A stretch of 16,884 nt of DNA from SIBU01 sp964430335 (GTDB taxonomy: Bacteria; Patescibacteriota; Minisyncoccia; Phycocordibacterales; SIBU01), in contig CAYSEN010000015.1 of assembly GCA_964430335.1 (NCBI GenBank), positions 1 through 16,884 on the forward strand, read 5' to 3'. The position numbers were made by a program, and so were the translations under genes. The notes under the pieces are model-generated. The model worked only from the letters and a program-made list of their open reading frames with translations. It did no database searches and was not told the DNA's origin. This document shows, piece after piece, positions 7,226 through 13,753 of the stretch (position 1 is its first letter; each line of letters opens with the position of its first letter).

Positions 7226-7358
7226 CCTGTAGTGAAATTTCAGGTCGTCCAAAACGGGACGAGTTTACCTGAAAATTGTATTAAATGAAATCTAATAATT
7301 AAATATTACTTATTTAGCTATAACCACCCCGCAACCTGAAATTCTACTACGGGATGCA
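7221..7358. repeat. 25-base inverted repeat spanning the nucleotidyltransferase start
   Basis: Positions 7221-7245 and 7334-7358 are inverted copies, 22 of 25 bases matching, separated by 88 bases. The left arm contains the ATG (7223-7225) of the nucleotidyltransferase. Folded as plus-strand RNA, two of the three mismatches become G-U pairs. Folded as the minus-strand mRNA, the start codon would be buried in the stem. Confidence 0.7.
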
Positions 7359-7481
7359 TGGTGAAGAATTCTAGCACAATTAACTAAAAATGCGATTGTT
7401 TTCCGTAGTATTGTGTAAATGAAGTATTTATGTTATAGTTTTCTAAGCACACCTGAAAATTCTATGAAATAGAACTATTTC
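7226..7481. other. Intergenic region with repeated ACCTGAAA motif and a promoter
   Basis: About 255 bases between the nucleotidyltransferase and the small gene, with no convincing coding content. The motif ACCTGAAA(A)TT occurs four times: minus strand 7245-7232, and plus strand 7267-7280, 7334-7347 and 7451-7464. TGTTATAGT at 7431-7439 is an extended -10 facing right. The last motif copy lies just after the predicted transcription start, a plausible operator position. Confidence 0.5.
7431..7439 (+). promoter_or_regulatory. Extended -10 for the 59-codon small gene
   Basis: TG-T-TATAGT, predicted start near 7446. The leader to the GTG at 7482 would be about 36 bases and would contain ATG AAA TAG (7464-7472). 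Confidence 0.45.
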
Positions 7482-7661
7482 GTGTCGTTCGTGTCATCCG
7501 ATAGTCGTGGCCTGAGCTACGGCAACTGCGATGTTTCGCTGACCGGAAAAATCACGAGGGTTGAGGATGTAAGAGCGATTGAGGAACATCTATCAGAAGC
7601 TGGTCATGGTTACAACATCAAGGTAATCTCGTACACATTCCTGCGTCGTGGGAAATCTTGA
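7482..7661 (+). CDS. Small orphan protein, 59 aa, start uncertain
   Basis: A small reading frame that codon content and context support as real. It is GC-richer than the backbone (33 of 60 bases in 7501-7560), has an extended -10 upstream and a strong terminator 20 bases after its TGA stop. The product begins VSFVSSDSRGLSYGNCDVSL, continues with a charged stretch (KITRVEDVRAIEEHLSEAG) and ends VISYTFLRRGKS. This suggests a compact beta-alpha-beta fold with no signal peptide or transmembrane helix. I recognise no family with certainty. The start is unclear: GTG 7482 is the first usable codon, yet the frame continues upstream as NYF to a TAG at 7470-7472 that directly follows ATG AAA. It could have lost its ATG start through a nonsense change. 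Confidence 0.55.
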   Translation: MSFVSSDSRGLSYGNCDVSLTGKITRVEDVRAIEEHLSEAGHGYNIKVISYTFLRRGKS

Positions 7662-7680
7662 AACCTTTTGGCTCCTTTAC

Positions 7681-7714
7681 CGCTAGTACAACATGTTTTG
7701 TCCTAGCGTTTTTT
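7681..7714 (+). terminator. Intrinsic terminator after the 59-aa gene
   Basis: CGCTAG (7681-7686) pairs with CTAGCG (7703-7708). After one mismatch ACAA pairs with TTGT, and six T follow. It insulates the small gene from dnaB. Confidence 0.82.
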
Positions 7715-7783
7715 AATTAATATTATCCCCTTTTTACACACAGGTTATCAAGAAAAGACTCTTTTATTATCGACCAATGACTA

Positions 7784-7792
7784 TGCTACAAT
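7784..7792 (+). promoter_or_regulatory. Extended -10 of dnaB (leaderless or near)
   Basis: TG-C-TACAAT, followed by nine bases and the dnaB ATG at 7802. No Shine-Dalgarno sequence is present. Confidence 0.45.
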
Positions 7793-7801
7793 GCCAGAGT
7801 T

Positions 7802-9193
7802 ATGGCAGATAAAACTCAAAATTTCACAAAACAAAAACTGCGCATTCCGCCTCAAAACACTGAGGCCGAGTCGGCACTTTTAGGTTCTATCATGCTTCGA
7901 CCAGAAGCCATCAATGAAATACTCGATGTTATTCAAAACGAATCTTTCTATTCTGAAAAACATCGAATTATTTTCAAAACAATGATGGAGCTTTTTGGAA
8001 AAAGCACTCCAATCGATCTTCTCTCCCTTTCATCTCGACTACAGGAAAAAGGACTACTAGAACAACTTGGCGGTTCGGCAGCTTTGGCAGAATTAGTCCA
8101 AAACGTACCTTCGTCAACAAACGCCAAACACTACGCGGAAATTGTCCAGAAAAAATACATGATGCGTAATCTGATTTCCGCCGCGGAACGTATTTCTGAG
8201 CTTGGTTTTGATGAGGCTGGAGACCTTGAAGAACTCTTAGATAAGGCAGAAAAAAATATTTTCGAGGTTACAAACTTTTCCGGAGTGCACAAATTCGTCG
8301 ACATCAGAGACACTTTGGCAGAGGCCTGGGAAAGAATAGACACCCTACACAAATCTAAAGACAGCCTAAGAGGAGTTTCCACAGGATTTAGAGACCTAGA
8401 TAATAAGCTGGCTGGTTTCCAAAATTCTGACCTAATCATTTTGGCAGCGCGACCATCAATGGGAAAAACTGCTCTAGCGCTTGATATTGCCAGAATGGCC
8501 GCTGTAAACAACAACACACCTGTTGGAATCTTCTCACTTGAAATGAGCTCCCAACAACTTGTCGACAGAATGCTTGCCGCTGAATCAAAGGTGGACGCTT
8601 GGAAACTTAGAACCGGTAAACTTTCGGTTGAAAGTGATTTCGACAAAATCCGTGACTCTCTGGACAAACTTTCAAAGGCGCCGATTTACATTGATGACCA
8701 ACCCGGAAATAACATTTTGAAAATGCGTTCAATCGCTCGCCGATTGAAAAGTGAAAAAGGGTTGGGATTGATCATTGTCGACTACCTCCAACTTATGGTT
8801 CCAACAAATAGCAGGAATAGCGACAATGTCGTCCAGCAAGTCACCGAAATTTCAAGATCATTGAAGAACCTAGCTCGTGAGCTAAACGTTCCAGTTCTCG
8901 CCCTATCACAACTTTCAAGAGCCGTGGAAAGTCGAGGTGGCAAGCCCCGCCTATCAGACTTGAGAGACTCAGGTTCAATCGAGCAAGACGCTGATGTTGT
9001 TATGTTTATTCACCGTGAAGATAAATACAACGAAAACTCTGACAGACCAAACATTGCCGAAATCATGATCGAAAAACACAGAAATGGTCCGACAGGAAAA
9101 ATCGATCTTTATTTTGATGATAAGCGTGGTTCATTTACTTCTCTGGAAAAAGGTGATTTCTCGGATTTCGAAAAACCGTCTGATGACTTTTAG
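7802..9193 (+). CDS. dnaB: Replicative DNA helicase DnaB
   Basis: A 463-aa hexameric 5'-3' helicase that unwinds DNA at the replication fork. The N-terminal helical domain (about 14-120, IPPQNTEAESALLGSIML) packs the ring and contacts primase. A linker region follows, then the RecA-like motor with Walker A ARPSMGKT (216-223, K222), a conserved glutamate in SLEMS (E247) and Walker B IIVDYLQL (324-331). The region DLRDSGSIEQDADVVMFIHRE and the arginine near HRNGPTG are typical. The gene is full length and no intein interrupts the motor. It is transcribed from its own promoter after the small-gene terminator. Downstream come an orphan gene and recR. Confidence 0.98.
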   Translation: MADKTQNFTKQKLRIPPQNTEAESALLGSIMLRPEAINEILDVIQNESFYSEKHRIIFKTMMELFGKSTPIDLLSLSSRLQEKGLLEQLGGSAALAELVQNVPSSTNAKHYAEIVQKKYMMRNLISAAERISELGFDEAGDLEELLDKAEKNIFEVTNFSGVHKFVDIRDTLAEAWERIDTLHKSKDSLRGVSTGFRDLDNKLAGFQNSDLIILAARPSMGKTALALDIARMAAVNNNTPVGIFSLEMSSQQLVDRMLAAESKVDAWKLRTGKLSVESDFDKIRDSLDKLSKAPIYIDDQPGNNILKMRSIARRLKSEKGLGLIIVDYLQLMVPTNSRNSDNVVQQVTEISRSLKNLARELNVPVLALSQLSRAVESRGGKPRLSDLRDSGSIEQDADVVMFIHREDKYNENSDRPNIAEIMIEKHRNGPTGKIDLYFDDKRGSFTSLEKGDFSDFEKPSDDF

Positions 9194-9225
9194 TCTGCGA
9201 TATTTCTTTAGTTCTAAATTTCTAG

Positions 9226-9231
9226 TATAAT
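9226..9231 (+). promoter_or_regulatory. -10 element for the 93-aa orphan
   Basis: A perfect TATAAT. The start near 9238 gives a leader of about 31 bases that is C/A-rich, almost free of G just before the ATG, and has no ribosome-binding site. Confidence 0.45.
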
Positions 9232-9268
9232 TTTTCAAGTCACAGTCCAAACACGCACACCACACACC

Positions 9269-9550
9269 ATGAACGCAGATGAGATGTCGGCTCAAGCACA
9301 ATGGGATCTGATGTTGGTTCATGACCGTTTGATCGTACTATACGATCTTGCGGTCACAGACAAGGATCACAGAACTCCGCTCAACACCCTTGCGGGGCAA
9401 CAGTTTTACTCACTTCCTGAGGGCCTTCAAGACCTACTTCAAAGGTCGCACAATGGCCTCGGGTTTAGTACTGAGGCACAACGTAGGAACACTCGGAGTG
9501 CTTTCAGAATTGCTGGAGCAAGATACTCGGTCCGTGTCGCCTTTGAATAA
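9269..9550 (+). CDS. Orphan protein, 93 aa, unknown function
   Basis: Predicted soluble and mostly helical, with no signal peptide, membrane segment or cysteine. Visible segments are MSAQAQWDLMLVHDRLIVLY near the N-terminus, TPLNTLAGQQFYSLPEGLQD in the middle, and a basic C-terminal part (EAQRRNTRSAFRIAGARYSV). I recognise no family. Composition is GC-richer than dnaB and recR on either side (32 of 60 bases in 9421-9480). It has its own -10 and a terminator that overlaps its last codons, so it forms a self-contained unit between two replication and recombination genes. The start could also be the ATG at 9284. That it is coding rests on frame integrity, composition and flanking signals, not homology. 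Confidence 0.55.
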   Translation: MNADEMSAQAQWDLMLVHDRLIVLYDLAVTDKDHRTPLNTLAGQQFYSLPEGLQDLLQRSHNGLGFSTEAQRRNTRSAFRIAGARYSVRVAFE

Positions 9551-9565
9551 AGGGCGATATTTTTA
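9537..9565 (+). terminator. Terminator overlapping the end of the 93-aa gene
   Basis: TCGCCTTT (9537-9544) pairs with AAAGGGCGA (9549-9557) with one bulged G and a GAAT loop, followed by TATTTTTATT. The TAA stop (9548-9550) lies at the loop, so the hairpin is partly coding. Confidence 0.6.
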
Positions 9566-9581
9566 TTAAGTTTTTCCGCTA

Positions 9582-9590
9582 TGTTATAAT
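9582..9590 (+). promoter_or_regulatory. Extended -10 of recR (leaderless or near)
   Basis: TG-T-TATAAT, an exact extended -10, eight bases before the recR ATG at 9599. There is no space for a normal ribosome-binding site. Confidence 0.55.
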
Positions 9591-9598
9591 CGGTTTTC

Positions 9599-10216
9599 AT
9601 GGACACTATTCACAAACTTACAGAAATATTCAGAGAATTCCCCGGAATCGGCCCTCGCCAGGCCAAGCGTTTTGTCTATCATCTTCTTTCAAGAAATAAC
9701 AGCCATCTTGAGACTCTAAGCAAATTAATTTTGGAACTTAAAAAAGAAATCCGAAACTGCCCTTCTTGTTTTAGATTTTTTCCAATCGATCAGAGCAACA
9801 CAAACATGTGTGCAATCTGCCGAGACAAAAATCGAGACTCGGCTTCTCTTATGATTGTAAGTCGCGATGCAGATTACGAAACTATTGAAAAAAGTCACTA
9901 TTACAATGGCTACTATTTTATTCTTGGTGGTACGGTTCCAATCCTCGAAAAGGAACCCGACAAAAAAATCCGCTCGAAGGAACTAATTGACTCGGTCAAA
10001 AAACGAGCTTCCGTTGGTTTAAAAGAAATCATTATTGCATCTAGCCTAAATCCTGAAGGTGAAAACACAGCGGAGTATGTCACAAAAATAATCTCACCAA
10101 TTACAAAGGAATTTAATATTAAAATCTCCGGCCTTGGACGAGGACTTTCAACTGGAACCGAACTCGAGTACTCTGATTCGGATACTATTAAAAACGCTTT
10201 AAAGAACAGATCCTAG
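9599..10216 (+). CDS. recR: Recombination protein RecR
   Basis: A 205-aa RecR, which acts with RecO (and RecF where present) to load RecA onto SSB-coated single-stranded DNA. The order of parts is normal. A helix-hairpin-helix FPGIGPRQAKRFVYHLL lies at 14-30. A four-cysteine zinc finger has C54, C57, C71 and C74. The Toprim domain follows, from about residue 80 (SLMIVSRDADYETIEKS). The C-terminal GRGLSTGTELEYSDSDTI matches the family's G-GELEY-D-T end. Length is near the usual 200 aa. It has its own promoter and a bidirectional terminator shared with rplU. Confidence 0.97.
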   Translation: MDTIHKLTEIFREFPGIGPRQAKRFVYHLLSRNNSHLETLSKLILELKKEIRNCPSCFRFFPIDQSNTNMCAICRDKNRDSASLMIVSRDADYETIEKSHYYNGYYFILGGTVPILEKEPDKKIRSKELIDSVKKRASVGLKEIIIASSLNPEGENTAEYVTKIISPITKEFNIKISGLGRGLSTGTELEYSDSDTIKNALKNRS

Positions 10217-10234
10217 AATCTTCTCATAAAACGA

Positions 10235-10273
10235 AAAGACGCCCCGATTCGCTTCGCGAATCGGGGCGTCTTT
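10235..10273. terminator. Bidirectional terminator between recR and rplU
   Basis: GACGCCCCGATTCGC (10238-10252), loop TTC, then the exact complement (10256-10270), flanked by AAA and TTT that extend the stem. T-rich tracts lie on both outgoing strands. The inner part CGATTCGCTTCGCGAATCG is identical to the core of the terminator after ftsZ. Confidence 0.92.
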
Positions 10274-10278
10274 CAATT

Positions 10279-10596
10279 TTATTTTAATGAATCAATCTTT
10301 ACTTTAAAGTGTGGCTGTCGATGTCCGTTCTTCTTGAAATATCGACTCTTCTGCTTATATTTTATGACGTTAATTTTTGGATCTCGTCCGATTGACGCAA
10401 GAGTAGCTGAAACTGAGGCTCCGGAAATATAAGGTGTACCAATTGTGGTGTCGCTACCGTTATCAACAAGCAAAACCTTGTCAAAAACGATCTTGTCACC
10501 AACCTTGTGGTCTCCAACGATCTTCTCAATCTTAACAACATCTCCTACAGAGACCTTGTATTGCTTACCACCTGTTTGTATTACTGCAAATTCCAT
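10279..10596 (-). CDS. rplU: 50S ribosomal protein bL21
   Basis: A 105-aa bL21 of the large subunit, which binds 23S rRNA and is needed for assembly with bL20. MEFAVIQTGGKQYKVSVGDVVKIEKI is the typical N-terminus, and the C-terminal KYKQKSRYFKKNGHRQPHFKVKID carries the family signature (Y-x(3)-K-x(2)-R-GHRQ). I start at ATG 10596 because it yields the canonical N-terminus and lies nine bases after a TAGTAT -10. The ATG at 10605 would add MAI. The gene stands alone here, separate from rpmA. It ends at the bidirectional terminator shared with recR. Confidence 0.97.
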   Translation of the reverse strand: MEFAVIQTGGKQYKVSVGDVVKIEKIVGDHKVGDKIVFDKVLLVDNGSDTTIGTPYISGASVSATLASIGRDPKINVIKYKQKSRYFKKNGHRQPHFKVKIDSLK

Positions 10597-10605
10597 AATG
10601 GCCAT

Positions 10606-10611
10606 ATACTA
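10606..10611 (-). promoter_or_regulatory. Candidate -10 of rplU
   Basis: TAGTAT on the minus strand, nine bases before the ATG at 10596. It is consistent with a leaderless transcript and would exclude the ATG at 10605 as the start. Confidence 0.35.
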
Positions 10612-10664
10612 CAGGATTTTAATTAAAAAGCAAGGGTTTTTAGGTTTATTTGCAAAAGCCGATT

Positions 10665-11726
10665 TTACTCAAGGATTTCAGGCTTTTCTAGCATTATTGG
10701 CTCAAATTCTGAAGGGTGCTCTGTAATCCTAGTAACATCCTTCCCTATTTTCTTAAACTCCTTGCTTGAATTAGTAAAGTGATTAACAACTGTACCTATC
10801 GAATTACCCAACTTATTGTGGTACTCCTCATATGTTTTTAAGTGTTTACCGAGCTCGTCTACTCTCTTAACAATATCCTTTGCAGTCTCCTCGATTTGCA
10901 TGGCTTTTAAGCCCTGCAAAACCGTCTGCAAATATGCCAAAAATGATGTTGGAGAAACTATAATCACTTTGTATTTACTAGCTGCTCTTTGAATTAAATT
11001 TTCAGTATCGTCTGTCACAGCGCCCACTTTATTGACTAACAAATCATAGTAAATCGCCTCATGAGGAATAAACATAAAAGCAAAATCCATAGTGTTTTCA
11101 GAAGGTCGAATGTATTTTGAAGTTTCCAAAATTCTTTGCTTTAAATCATTCATAAATACCTTTTCCAAACGATCTCTCTCAGAAGGATCCTTGGCTTCGC
11201 TTAGTCTGTTGTAATTTTCCAAACTAAATTTGGAATCAACTGGAATAATTTTATTTTTTACAAAAACCGCGGCGTCAACAATCTCACCATTTGAAAAGGC
11301 ATATTGCATTTGATAGTTTCCAGGTGGCAAAACATTCTTCAAAAGTGTCTCTAAGTAGTATTCTCCCAACACACCTCTTTGTTTAGGGTTTTTCAAAATA
11401 TCCTGCAAATTTTGTAGCTGATCCGCAAAGGAAACCACCTGCTTATTTGTCTCATCGAGCTTTGTCAGTCCCACAGTTACCTCCCGTATAAGCTTTGCCG
11501 ATTCGCCAAACTGATTTCTAACAGACTCATTCATCTGTCTTGTGGTCTCGCCAATCTTTGCGTCCATTGTACGGGAAAGCTCGTTAACCTGCTGTAAAAT
11601 CAGCTTCAATCCAGTATCATTTTCAGGCTTTTCTGGGACCTTATTTTTCCTCAATAATGACCAAATCAAAAAACCATTAATAATCAATAAAACCAGCACT
11701 ATTATAGTTAAAAATGTGTCTGACAT
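10665..11726 (-). CDS. rmuC: DNA recombination protein RmuC family
   Basis: A 353-aa RmuC-type protein. A single N-terminal membrane helix lies at about 5-25 (FLTIIVLVLLIINGFLIW). A coiled coil occupies about 38-110, and the RmuC nuclease-like domain about 112-340. Landmark motifs are KQRGVLGEYYLETLL (115-129) and IIPVDSKFSLENY (160-172), where D164-S-K166 fits the PD-(D/E)xK catalytic pattern. IIVSPTSFLAYLQTV follows later. RmuC is linked to suppressing inversions at short inverted repeats. I reject the reading frame's first ATG (11852): it would overlap the divergent rpsU start and add 42 atypical residues. ATG 11726 sits seven bases after an exact extended -10. Confidence 0.95.
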   Translation of the reverse strand: MSDTFLTIIVLVLLIINGFLIWSLLRKNKVPEKPENDTGLKLILQQVNELSRTMDAKIGETTRQMNESVRNQFGESAKLIREVTVGLTKLDETNKQVVSFADQLQNLQDILKNPKQRGVLGEYYLETLLKNVLPPGNYQMQYAFSNGEIVDAAVFVKNKIIPVDSKFSLENYNRLSEAKDPSERDRLEKVFMNDLKQRILETSKYIRPSENTMDFAFMFIPHEAIYYDLLVNKVGAVTDDTENLIQRAASKYKVIIVSPTSFLAYLQTVLQGLKAMQIEETAKDIVKRVDELGKHLKTYEEYHNKLGNSIGTVVNHFTNSSKEFKKIGKDVTRITEHPSEFEPIMLEKPEILE

Positions 11727-11733
11727 GGTCAAA

Positions 11734-11742
11734 ATTATATCA
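11734..11742 (-). promoter_or_regulatory. Extended -10 of rmuC (leaderless)
   Basis: TGA-TATAAT on the minus strand, followed by seven bases and the ATG at 11726. It fixes the rmuC start and leaves no room for a leader. Confidence 0.55.
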
Positions 11743-11767
11743 TGTAAAAAGCATATACATAGAGGTG

Positions 11768-11795
11768 TTGCAAAACAAAAAACCTGTGCTATTAT
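11768..11795 (+). promoter_or_regulatory. Promoter of rpsU
   Basis: TTGCAA (11768-11773), a 16-base spacer, TATTAT (11790-11795), then ten bases to the ATG at 11806. The predicted leader is zero to a few bases. It is divergent from the rmuC promoter. Confidence 0.5.
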
Positions 11796-11805
11796 AGTCC
11801 CACAT

Positions 11806-12042
11806 ATGGCAACAAACGTTGAAGTAGTAAAAGCAGGAACAGAAAACAGCATGGGCGTTCTAAGACGCTTTACAAAGCGCGTTCAGGGCTCAGGCATATT
11901 ACCTCGAGTACGTTCTTTGAGGTACAAAGATCGAAACAAATCCCCTGCCACTCGAAAGAAAATGGCATTAAAAAGAATCAACCGCAGAAAAGAAGTTGAC
12001 CTAATGATCAAATTAGGAAAAATGACCGAAAAGACTCGATAG
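11806..12042 (+). CDS. rpsU: 30S ribosomal protein bS21
   Basis: A 78-aa bS21, a small-subunit protein near the anti-Shine-Dalgarno end of 16S rRNA. The frame VEVVKAGTENSMGVLRRFTKRVQGSGILPRVRSLRYKDRNKSPATRKKMALKR, read in parts, shows the usual N-terminal strand, the helix with LRRF-KRV and the basic tail RKK-x(3)-KR. The reading frame is open far upstream to 11542, but the family N-terminus and the promoter place the start at ATG 11806. ybeY follows after 15 bases, so the two are probably co-transcribed, with a possible attenuating hairpin at the start of ybeY. Confidence 0.95.
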   Translation: MATNVEVVKAGTENSMGVLRRFTKRVQGSGILPRVRSLRYKDRNKSPATRKKMALKRINRRKEVDLMIKLGKMTEKTR

Positions 12043-12057
12043 TTATCAAACTAAATC

Positions 12058-12477
12058 TTGAAGTCAAAACTTAGACAAAAAAATAATGAATTGGAAACCG
12101 TAAATTGTACGGTAACCAATCAAGCAAAAAGCAAGCTTCCAAGCTTGCCTTTTGCGTCCATAAAAAATGCAGTCCTAGGAGAAAATTATAATCTCAGTGT
12201 AGTTTTTACTACCAAAAACACTATCAGGAAATTGAACAAGGAATATCGTTCAATTGATAAAGCTACTGACATACTCAGCTTCACCCTAGACAGAAAATCT
12301 GGAGAAATTTTTATAAATCCAGAAGAGTCTAAAAAAGAATCGAAAAAATTCGGTCGCGATTACGAAAATTTTATCGGTTTTTTGTTTATCCACGGTTTGG
12401 TTCATTTGAAAGGCTTCGATCATAGTAGTAGAATGGAGAAGCAAGAAGTCAAATTTAGAAAAATTTTTGGCATCTAG
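12058..12477 (+). CDS. ybeY: Endoribonuclease YbeY (rRNA maturation factor)
   Basis: A YbeY-family metalloenzyme that acts on 16S rRNA 3'-end processing and ribosome quality control. The metal-binding motif HGLVHLKGFDH has the three expected histidines (H112, H116, H122 in the longest form). YRSIDKATDILSF and GEIFIN match the two other conserved blocks. No ATG is available upstream of the conserved core: the frame opens with TTG at 12058 (139 aa), and TTG at 12091 (128 aa) would place the start closer to the family's usual N-terminus before TVTNQ. I cannot decide between them. A terminator-like hairpin (12126-12153) lies within the 5' coding part. It follows rpsU by 15 bases; ftsA begins about 100 bases later. 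Confidence 0.92.
   Translation: MKSKLRQKNNELETVNCTVTNQAKSKLPSLPFASIKNAVLGENYNLSVVFTTKNTIRKLNKEYRSIDKATDILSFTLDRKSGEIFINPEESKKESKKFGRDYENFIGFLFIHGLVHLKGFDHSSRMEKQEVKFRKIFGI
12126..12153 (+). terminator. Terminator-like hairpin inside the 5' end of ybeY
   Basis: AAAAAGCAAGCTT then CC then AAGCTTGCCTTTT. Eight bases on each side pair exactly, flanked by an A run and four T. The two-base loop means the working stem is slightly shorter. It may stop part of the rpsU transcripts. It may also simply encode the AKSKLPSLPF stretch of YbeY. Confidence 0.4.
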
Positions 12478-12526
12478 ATCAAAGGGCAAGGCCTAAATAT
12501 TTTGAATAAAAAGTCTCCATCAGACT

Positions 12527-12532
12527 TTGACA
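12527..12532 (+). promoter_or_regulatory. Possible -35 element upstream of ftsA
   Basis: An exact TTGACA lies between ybeY and ftsA, but no good -10 occurs at the right spacing, so this is weak. A short hairpin (AAAGTCT/AGACTTT, 12510-12528) overlaps it. ftsA may instead be read through from rpsU-ybeY. Confidence 0.25.
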
Positions 12533-12574
12533 TTTTAAGTGTAATTTTGCCATTTGATTTTCAAACTTGAACCA

Positions 12575-13753
12575 ATGAGCAAAAATATTTCAGTCGGCAT
12601 AGACATCGGATCCTACCAAATAAAAGTGGTTGTCTCTGAAAACGTGCACGAAAAAGACAAATCTTCTCCAAAAATAATTGGTCTTGGATATGCAGAATCA
12701 AGAGGCCTTAGACATGGATATATTTTAAATCAAGACGAAGTCATCAGAAGTCTCAGACAAGCAATCGGCCAAGCTGAAAAAGCCTCTGGTGTAAAAATTA
12801 AAAAAGCTATTGTATCGATGGGAGGAATTGGTATTGCTGGGATAACAACAGTCGGCAATATAATTTTGTCTCGCGCCGACGGTGAGATTTCCGAACTAGA
12901 CATCAAAAAAGCAATCGATTCTAGCCAGAACGACATTCCACAATCTTTCTCATTAAACAGAAGGATTATTCACACTATTCCAATTCAATTTAAAGTAGAT
13001 GGTAAACAAGTGTACGGCCGTCCAGTAGGCATGAAAGGCACAAAACTTGAGGCCCGAGTTTTGTTTATCACCTGTCTTGAGCATCATTTTAAAGATTTGA
13101 TAGACGCCCTCGGTGAGGCTGGAGTTGAAGTGGAGGATGTGATCGCCTCACCTATCGCCGCGTCTCTTGTCACTCTTACTAAAACTCAAAAAGTTGCTGG
13201 CTGTGTTTTGGCAAACATCGGATCAGAGACAGTTTCGATTGCTGTTTTTGAAAACAATATTCCAATATCAATAGAAGTATTTCCACTCGGTGGAAATGAC
13301 ATCACAAATGACATCGCGCTTGGACTTAAGATTCCGATTGAAGAAGCTGAGGACCTAAAACGCGGAGCAATCATCGGAGGGACTTATCCAAAGAAAAAGT
13401 TAGACGAAATTATTGCTGCCCGCCTTTCTGATATTTTTGACCTCATCGACGCACACCTCAAAAAAATAAATCGAAACGGCCTTCTGCCAGCTGGCATTGT
13501 CATGACCGGAGGAAGTGCTGGAATCGAGACCATCGACGAACTAGCAAAAGTAGCACTAAAAGTTCCCTCAAGAAAAGCCGGTATAAATTTTGGTGAAGGA
13601 AACAAAGGCCAAATCAAAGACGCCTCTTGGGCTGTGGCATTTGGCCTCTGTTTAATTGGTTTAAACGACGAGGATACAGAGCTTACTGGCATTAAAATTG
13701 CCAAAAAAGCTGGTACAGACATATTAAGTTGGCTTAAGCAATTCCTGCCTTAG
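12575..13753 (+). CDS. ftsA: Cell division protein FtsA
   Basis: A 392-aa actin-fold ATPase that links FtsZ filaments to the membrane at the division site. The N-terminal phosphate-binding motif is GIDIGSYQIKVVV. The domain with IIHTIPIQFKVDGKQVYGRPVGMKG corresponds to the FtsA-specific 1C (SHS2) region. VLANIGSETVSIAVFENN is the second phosphate loop and GIVMTGGSAGIETIDELA the adenosine motif. The C-terminal ILSWLKQFLP forms the short amphipathic helix that FtsA uses to bind the membrane. I start at ATG 12575 because it begins the conserved MSKNISVGIDIGS. The longer frame from 12554 adds seven unlikely residues. ftsZ follows 181 bases later with its own promoter. Confidence 0.97.
   Translation: MSKNISVGIDIGSYQIKVVVSENVHEKDKSSPKIIGLGYAESRGLRHGYILNQDEVIRSLRQAIGQAEKASGVKIKKAIVSMGGIGIAGITTVGNIILSRADGEISELDIKKAIDSSQNDIPQSFSLNRRIIHTIPIQFKVDGKQVYGRPVGMKGTKLEARVLFITCLEHHFKDLIDALGEAGVEVEDVIASPIAASLVTLTKTQKVAGCVLANIGSETVSIAVFENNIPISIEVFPLGGNDITNDIALGLKIPIEEAEDLKRGAIIGGTYPKKKLDEIIAARLSDIFDLIDAHLKKINRNGLLPAGIVMTGGSAGIETIDELAKVALKVPSRKAGINFGEGNKGQIKDASWAVAFGLCLIGLNDEDTELTGIKIAKKAGTDILSWLKQFLP

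Noticed and set aside
8131..8667. Open frame of 178 codons opposite dnaB.
   Set aside because: Antisense shadow of an intact helicase; serine- and leucine-rich low-meaning sequence.
11727..11852. N-terminal extension of RmuC.
   Set aside because: It overlaps the divergent rpsU start and its promoter; the leaderless -10 and the membrane helix support ATG 11726.
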